Assembly (NCBI RefSeq): GCF_029051645.1
Contig: NZ_JAACFS010000036.1
Span: forward strand, 1 to 64,000
Length of the DNA: 64,000 bases
Reading direction: 5' to 3'
Origin: Bradyrhizobium sp. CSA112
GTDB lineage: Bacteria; Pseudomonadota; Alphaproteobacteria; Rhizobiales; Xanthobacteraceae
Below the pieces are notes generated by a model. That model was given only the letters and a program-made list of their open reading frames with translations, had not been told where the DNA came from and made no database searches. This document shows positions 59,779 to 64,000 of this stretch, in pieces. A program made the position numbers and the translations under genes. Position 1 is the first letter of the stretch; the number at the start of each line of letters is the position of its first letter.

Positions 59779-60063
59779 TCACTGACTGGAAGCGATGTCG
59801 AACTCTTTGCGCAGCTCGGCGTCGGTGTAGAAACATACGCCGCCATCGAGATCGCGCACCAGCCATTCTTCGAGATACACGATCTGTGTCCCGCTTTGTC
59901 TTTCATGTCGAAGCTCGAGCTGCCCGTCCTCGCTTCGCTGCAGCGAGCAACCGGATTGTACCCAGCTCGGCCATTCGTGCAGCGGCTGTCCGGTGAACTG
60001 CCAGGCGATCAACGCCACGTTGGTCGGGCGTGGCTTCAACTTCAGTGTGGTGTCCACGATCAT
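59779..60063 (-). CDS. Hypothetical protein (94 aa)
   Basis: A 94-aa cytoplasmic protein with alternating strand pattern: VDTTLKLKPRPTNVALIAWQ, GQPLHEWPSWVQSGCSLQRS, LELRHERQSGTQIVYLEEWL and VRDLDGGVCFYTDAELRKEF. Tryptophans are frequent (four in 94). ATG at 60063 is immediately after GGAG, too close; a GTG at 60057 has the correct six-base spacing, so the true start may be there. It is upstream of the peroxidase gene in the same direction with a 184-bp gap. Family unknown to me. Confidence 0.55.
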   Translation of the reverse strand: MIVDTTLKLKPRPTNVALIAWQFTGQPLHEWPSWVQSGCSLQRSEDGQLELRHERQSGTQIVYLEEWLVRDLDGGVCFYTDAELRKEFDIASSQ

Positions 60064-60260
60064 CTCCGAAAGAATGCTTCCTGCATTCTGACAACGCCCT
60101 CGCCCGGCAAAAGTTGGGCGTGATCCGGCGATTCTCGCCGCGATTCGCCGATATTGCCTATGCATTTTTGAGATGCATATCCGGGGAGACGCCTGAATCC
60201 CCAGCCCATCGCGCCGAGATGCGGACCAGGCGAGCCAAGTCCGCGTCTCCATAGGTGACC

Positions 60261-60968
60261 CTACCGCACCACCGCCGCGGTCTGGCCGAACAGGATCCTG
60301 CGCTCCTCCTCGGTGCGGTTGACCGGCTGGCCGAAATTCGGATTGACCTCTTTCGCCTTGGCGTAGGCACGCTCCGTTGCTGGCCGCGCACGGATGGTTT
60401 CCAGCCAACGCTTCAGATGCGGGAAGTCGTCGATGTTCTGGTCCTGGTTCTTGTAGGGCACGATCCAGGGATAGCTCGCCATGTCCGCGATCGAATAGTC
60501 GCCGGCGATGAACTCGCGATCCGCCAGCCGCTTGTTGAGCACGCCGTAGAGCCGGTTGGTCTCGTTTACATAGCGATCGATGGCGTATTTGATCTTCTCC
60601 TCGGCGTAATTTCTGAAGTGATGGTTCTGTCCGGCCATCGGCCCGAGGTTGCCCATCTGCCAGAATGTCCACTGGATCGCGTCATAGCGGCCATAGAGAT
60701 CGGCGGGCAGGAATTTTCCGGTCTTCTCGGCGAGATACAAAAGCATCGCGCCGGATTCGAAGATCGAGATCGGCTTTCCGCCGCCCTTCGGCTCGTGATC
60801 GACCATCGCGGGAATGCGGTTGTTCGGCGCGATCGCCAGAAACTCCGGCTTGAACTGGTCGCCCTTGCCGATGTTGACCGGAAAGATCTTGTACTTCAGC
60901 CCGGTCTCTTCGAGAAACATCGTGATCTTGTGGCCGTTCGGCGTGGTCCAGTAATGAAGGTCGATCAT
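60261..60968 (-). CDS. Glutathione S-transferase family protein (YfcG/YghU-like)
   Basis: A 235-aa cytoplasmic protein. The N-terminus MIDLHYWTTPNGHKITMFLE, NPEFLAIAPNNRIPAM-like cis-Pro loop (APNNRIPAMVDHE) and SIFESGAMLLYLAEKTGKF define the nu-class YfcG/YghU GSTs that act as disulfide-bond oxidoreductases; the typical FWQMGNLGPMAGQNHHFRNY and ADMASYPWIVPYK blocks follow. The ATG at 60968 has AGGATCGTCCC upstream. The fourth GST in the window and the clearest member of a named subgroup. Confidence 0.9.
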   Translation of the reverse strand: MIDLHYWTTPNGHKITMFLEETGLKYKIFPVNIGKGDQFKPEFLAIAPNNRIPAMVDHEPKGGGKPISIFESGAMLLYLAEKTGKFLPADLYGRYDAIQWTFWQMGNLGPMAGQNHHFRNYAEEKIKYAIDRYVNETNRLYGVLNKRLADREFIAGDYSIADMASYPWIVPYKNQDQNIDDFPHLKRWLETIRARPATERAYAKAKEVNPNFGQPVNRTEEERRILFGQTAAVVR

Positions 60969-61106
60969 GGGACGATCCTGCTGGTTGAAACTCGTGCATC
61001 GCGAAGAAAGATGCGAATGCATGAATTTGAGCGGACCAGCGGTGCAAGTCAATGCGGGCTGACGGCGTAGCGCGGAAATGTGATGACGGCCGCGGGTCGC
61101 GGGATT

Positions 61107-61355
61107 CTAGCGTTGCCGCGCGCCGATGCGGCCGTGCTCCCGCAGCAATTGTTCGCCTGATGCGGTGACGGTCACCATCAGTCCGGTTCCAGCTATGGTT
61201 TCGCGCGCGACATAGCCGCGATCGGAAGCGTCTTCCCAGATCGTCAGGCGCGGGCAGGAGGTCCGCCAGACCGCAACCACTTCGGCGTAGTACCGCGGCT
61301 CGCGGGCGATCCATTCGACGAAATCGAGCACCAGTGGATCGGCACCATCCGCCAT
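61107..61355 (-). CDS. Small conserved hypothetical protein, winged-helix-like (82 aa)
   Basis: An 82-aa cytoplasmic protein: DPLVLDFVEWIAREPRYYAE, VVAVWRTSCPRLTIWEDASD, RGYVARETIAGTGLMVTVTA, then SGEQLLREHG. The helix-helix-strand order with a basic C-terminus looks like a compact winged helix (the SGEQLLREHG ending is typical of PadR/MarR-like wings), and I have the impression that similar proteins are conserved in Bradyrhizobiaceae. GGAGAGGCGCG precedes the ATG at 61355. Its 3' neighbour is the GST gene at 60261. DNA binding is inference. Confidence 0.65.
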   Translation of the reverse strand: MADGADPLVLDFVEWIAREPRYYAEVVAVWRTSCPRLTIWEDASDRGYVARETIAGTGLMVTVTASGEQLLREHGRIGARQR

Positions 61356-61368
61356 CGCGCCTCTCCTT

Positions 61369-62130
61369 TCAGAAGGAGGCGACCGAGCCGCGGACCACGA
61401 GCAGCCAGCTTCCATAAATGATGTAATAGCCCGCGACCGTCGTGATCAGCCGGTTCGCCCAGGTGCGAAACTGCGCGTCGCTCATCGCCTCCAGAATGCG
61501 CCGCGCCAGCGTGGTGCCGAGCATCGAGGCCGCGATCGCAACGCCCGCGAGCACCGGGTCGAGGGTGGCGGCCTGGTCGATGATGCTGCCGAAATAGATC
61601 AGCTTGGTGAGATGGCTTGCAACCTGGCAGGTCGCCTTCGTCGCCACCACCTCGCGGCGGCCGAAATTGCCGCCGAGAAAGAAGGTGTCCATCAAGGGAC
61701 CGGAAACGCCGGTCATCAGCATCAGCCCCATGCAGATGAAGCCGTAGAACGACCCTTGCCAGATGCTGTCAGGGTTGGGCTTGAGGTTCTTTGGCATCAG
61801 CCGCGCCATGAACGGCGTCACCCCGAGCAGGAGCAGCGCGATCGGCTTGTCCGGCACGTAGCGGGTGAGCGACCAAAGGCCGAGCGCCAGCGCGCAGCCG
61901 ATCAGATAGACGAACACCGGCCGCCAGCGGATATGCGCCCGCCACAGAAAGGCGCGCCAGCCGTTCGAGGCCATCTGCGTGATCGCGTGCAGCACCATCG
62001 CGGTCGGCAGCGGCATCAGCATCAAGAGCACGCCGATCAGGATCATGCCGCCGGCCATGCCGAACAGGCCCGACAGGAACGCTGTCGCGACCATCAAGGC
62101 ACCGAGCGCTGCGATCATCAGGGCCGTCAA
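61369..62130 (-). CDS. TauE/SafE family sulfite or organosulfur exporter
   Basis: A 253-aa inner-membrane protein with about eight helices. The TauE/SafE opening LMVATAFLSGLFGMAGGMIL and ASNGWRAFLW, GFICMGLMLMTGVSGPLMDT and the second repeat KATCQVASHLTKLIYFGS are visible. I place the start at the TTG at 62130, where GGAGG lies six bases upstream; an ATG four codons later is possible, and a longer frame to 62247 merely translates a repeat. Thirteen bases before the 82-aa gene, so the two are probably co-transcribed. Substrate unknown. Confidence 0.85.
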   Translation of the reverse strand: MTALMIAALGALMVATAFLSGLFGMAGGMILIGVLLMLMPLPTAMVLHAITQMASNGWRAFLWRAHIRWRPVFVYLIGCALALGLWSLTRYVPDKPIALLLLGVTPFMARLMPKNLKPNPDSIWQGSFYGFICMGLMLMTGVSGPLMDTFFLGGNFGRREVVATKATCQVASHLTKLIYFGSIIDQAATLDPVLAGVAIAASMLGTTLARRILEAMSDAQFRTWANRLITTVAGYYIIYGSWLLVVRGSVASF

Positions 62131-62183
62131 GAGAAGCCTCCTGCGTAAGCCAGGCTCAGGTTGAAGCGCGGCTGCTGCTCTGC

Positions 62184-62320
62184 TCCCTCTCCCCGCCCTT
62201 CGCGGGGAGAGGGTCGGGGTGAGGGGTTGTTTCGGCAACTCGCTCACGGTCGGACTCGCGGAGAGAGCCCCTCACCCGGCGCTACGCGCCGACCTCTCCC
62301 CGCGAAGAGCGGGGCGAGGT
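62184..62320. repeat. Interspersed repeat, CCCTCTCCCCGC family, copy 3
   Basis: TCCCTCTCCCCGCCCTTCGC GGGGAGAGGGTCGGGGTGAGGGG on the left is mirrored by CCCCTCACCCGG...CCTCTCCCCGCG and GGGGCGAGG on the right. It lies between the divergent TauE and LysR genes; the last 115 bp before LysR (62321-62435) are less structured and probably carry its promoter. Confidence 0.75.
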
Positions 62321-62435
62321 TGAAAGGAGCTGCACCGCTTCAACCAAAGCTACCACAGCTATTCTTGTGCCTCAGCTTGTGACGCGCGTGCAAACTGAGT
62401 TATCTTGCCCTGGCATCAGTTTTCCTGAGGGTTAA

Positions 62436-63341
62436 GTGCGACGGCTGCTCTTTCTCAATGGCATCAAGGCGTTCGAGGCCGCGGCAAGGAGCGGCAGCTT
62501 TGCGGCGGCTGGCGCCGAGCTCAACGTTTCGGCGGCCGCGGTCAGCCGGATGGTGCACCTGTTGGAGGAGCGGCTGGGGGTTGCGCTGTTCGAGCGCAAG
62601 GCCAACCGCCTCGTCACCACGGCGGCCGGTCGCGCCTACCAGAGCGGGCTGACCCCGATCTTCGACGCGCTGGCGAGCCTGACCGCGCAGGTGACGGCGC
62701 CATCCAGCGTGCGCGTGCTGACCATCGGCGTAGGTCCCACCTTTGCGATGAAATGGCTGATCCCGCGGCTGGCGGATTTCCGCAAGCAGGAGCCCGACAT
62801 CGACGTCCGCATCACCACCGGCGGCGCCGCGGTGCCGTTCGGCGAGGACTGGAGCTGCGGGATCAAGCTCGGCGACGGCGAATGGCCCGGCCTGATCGCC
62901 GAGCCGCTATTCGCCGCCGATCTGCTGCCGGTGTGCACGCCGCGCCTTGCGGGCGCGCTCAAACGTCCCGGCGACCTGAAAGGGCCGACTTTGCTGCGGG
63001 TTGCGCATTCGCCGGACGACTGGCCGTCATGGCTCGAGGCCGCCGGCACGGCCCGCATCACCGCTCGCGGGCCGGAATTCGAATTTTACGGCCAGGCGCT
63101 GCAGGCGGCCATCGACGGACTCGGCATCGCGATGGGCATCCGCCCCTATATCGACGACGATCTTGCCGCCGGCCGGCTGGTCGCGCCGTTTGCGTTAAGC
63201 GTACCGAAAGGCATGCGCTGGTATCTGGTCTATCGCGGCTTCAGCACCGCCCAACGCGATTTCGCCGCGTTCCGGCGCTGGATTGTCCGCGCTGCGGCAG
63301 AGCCCGCCACGCGTCGCAAGGGGCTCCGCCATGCCGGATGA
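62436..63341 (+). CDS. LysR family transcriptional regulator (GcvA-like)
   Basis: A 301-aa cytoplasmic regulator. Residues 1-65 are the winged HTH (LLFLNGIKAFEAAARSGSFA, VSAAAVSRMVHLLEERLGVA); 85-300 are the effector domain, with VRVLTIGVGPTFAMKWLIPR, PDIDVRITTGG and GLGIAMGIRPYI. The GcvA-like features (LNGIKAFEAAAR, AVSRMVHLLE) fit regulators of metabolic genes. The start is a GTG with GAGGGTTAA upstream. It overlaps the monooxygenase gene by 11 bases, which suggests joint transcription instead of the usual divergent LysR arrangement. Confidence 0.92.
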   Translation: MRRLLFLNGIKAFEAAARSGSFAAAGAELNVSAAAVSRMVHLLEERLGVALFERKANRLVTTAAGRAYQSGLTPIFDALASLTAQVTAPSSVRVLTIGVGPTFAMKWLIPRLADFRKQEPDIDVRITTGGAAVPFGEDWSCGIKLGDGEWPGLIAEPLFAADLLPVCTPRLAGALKRPGDLKGPTLLRVAHSPDDWPSWLEAAGTARITARGPEFEFYGQALQAAIDGLGIAMGIRPYIDDDLAAGRLVAPFALSVPKGMRWYLVYRGFSTAQRDFAAFRRWIVRAAAEPATRRKGLRHAG

Positions 63342-64000
63342 GAAAATCGAAACATTGGTGATCGGCGGCGGCCAGGCCGGCCTTGTGATGAGCCACCGGC
63401 TGAAGCAGCGTGGGCTGCCGCATCTGGTGCTCGAGCGCCACCGCATCGCCGAACGCTGGCGCAGCGAACGCTGGAACGGCCTGAAATTCCAGTTTCCGAA
63501 CTGGTCGGTGCGGCTGCCGGACTTTCCGTTTCCGCACAGCGATCCGGATGCATTTTCAGACACCAACGCCATCATCAGATACATCGAAGCCTATGCCGAT
63601 TTCGTCGCGCCGCCGATCCGCTGCGGCGTCGCGGTGACCCGGCTCTCTCGGCGCGACGGCGCGGGTTTCATCGCCGAGACCGACAATGGGACGATCGCGG
63701 CCGACAATGTCGTCGTCGCCACCGGTCCCTATCAGCGCGGCCTCGTGCCGGACCTGTTGCGCGATCATCCCGTATTCCAGGTCCATGCCAGCAGCTACAA
63801 GAATCCCGAGCAGCTTCCGCCGGGCGCGGTGCTGGTGGCCGGCGCAGGCGCGTCGGGCGCGCAGATTGCCGAGGAATTGCTGCGCGCCGGCCGCCGCGTC
63901 TATCTCTCGGTCGGACGGCATCGCCGCCTGCCGCGACGCTACCGGGGCCGCGACCTGATCTGGTGGCTCGCCGACATGCGCCTCGATCAGATGACGCCGG
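63331..64000 (+). CDS. Flavin-containing monooxygenase / FAD-NAD(P) oxidoreductase (3' truncated by window end)
   Basis: An open frame of at least 223 codons with no stop before the window edge. The N-terminal FAD Rossmann motif is VIGGGQAGLVMSHRLKQRG, followed by an acidic LVLERH (Glu for the ribose); a second Rossmann for NADPH, VAGAGASGAQIAEEL, occurs at about residue 170, and VVVATGPYQ is the linking ATG-like motif. This layout fits class B flavin monooxygenases (and CzcO-like proteins). The FQFPNWSVRLP region and the SERWNGLKF loop fit FMO-like folds. ATG at 63331 overlaps the LysR stop. Substrate unknown. Confidence 0.85.
   Translation, partial: MPDEKIETLVIGGGQAGLVMSHRLKQRGLPHLVLERHRIAERWRSERWNGLKFQFPNWSVRLPDFPFPHSDPDAFSDTNAIIRYIEAYADFVAPPIRCGVAVTRLSRRDGAGFIAETDNGTIAADNVVVATGPYQRGLVPDLLRDHPVFQVHASSYKNPEQLPPGAVLVAGAGASGAQIAEELLRAGRRVYLSVGRHRRLPRRYRGRDLIWWLADMRLDQMTP

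Noticed and set aside
1..64000. CRISPR arrays, tRNA or rRNA genes, transposases, phage genes
   Set aside because: I saw no regular spacer arrays, cloverleaf-type sequences, or transposase/integrase motifs; the repeats present are palindromes without a linked enzyme.

Overview
The window looks like chromosome of a high-GC alphaproteobacterium of the Bradyrhizobium / Rhodopseudomonas group. The basis is the rhizobial heme-uptake arrangement (hmuPTUV divergent from hmuR-hmuQ-hutX-exbB-exbD-tonB), the rhizobial small-protein and outer-membrane families, and many interspersed palindromic repeats of the kind seen between genes in Bradyrhizobium. I saw no transposase, phage, plasmid, CRISPR, tRNA or rRNA gene. 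Genus assignment is inference from these features.

Layout. 1-2.6 kb: a DUF1330-like remnant, an EamA exporter, an orphan tripartite-tricarboxylate binding protein and palindromic repeats. 2.6-4.4 kb: a chemoreceptor. 4.6-9.1 kb: a hydroxyacid dehydrogenase followed by a sugar-type ABC importer (binding protein and two permeases) with no ATPase gene beside it. 9.1-17.9 kb: the full heme-iron uptake locus, from TonB/ExbBD energisation through the receptor, periplasmic binding protein, permease and ATPase to cytosolic HutX and the heme-degrading monooxygenase HmuQ. 18.0-19.4 kb: a secreted phytase-like esterase behind a good Pho box. 19.5-24.6 kb: a DUF4139 protein and serC-serA. 24.8-31.3 kb: GNAT, GST, two outer-membrane barrels, an Fsr-type exporter, glmM and a small conserved protein. 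31.4-37.3 kb: lactate dehydrogenase, a tandem pair of secreted 208-aa paralogs, aroE and an EF-G-like GTPase.

37.4-40.0 kb holds two DUF992 secreted proteins plus the 3' fossil of a third copy, split by an alpha/beta hydrolase gene. 40.2-47.5 kb: aspartate aminotransferase, a GT87-type membrane glycosyltransferase, GST, a 57-aa membrane protein, PQQ-type sugar dehydrogenase, DUF486, a PAS sensor gene with an apparent single-base frameshift, and GNAT. 47.5-54.8 kb: amidohydrolase, a probable small RNA, aldo/keto reductase, the DUF1501/DUF1800 pair, a CWC-HAD coupled pair and a TetR regulator whose C-terminus is encoded by an interspersed repeat. 55.0-64.0 kb: enoyl-CoA hydratase, a 58-aa protein, an HD phosphohydrolase, two GSTs, an animal-type heme peroxidase, small hypotheticals, a TauE exporter, a LysR regulator and a flavin monooxygenase that runs off the window edge.

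Most of the window is ordinary housekeeping and transport. The less routine items are the repeat-driven remodelling of genes, the DUF992 fossil, the Pho box, the sRNA candidate and several small proteins. I did not find a convincing wholly new multi-gene system.
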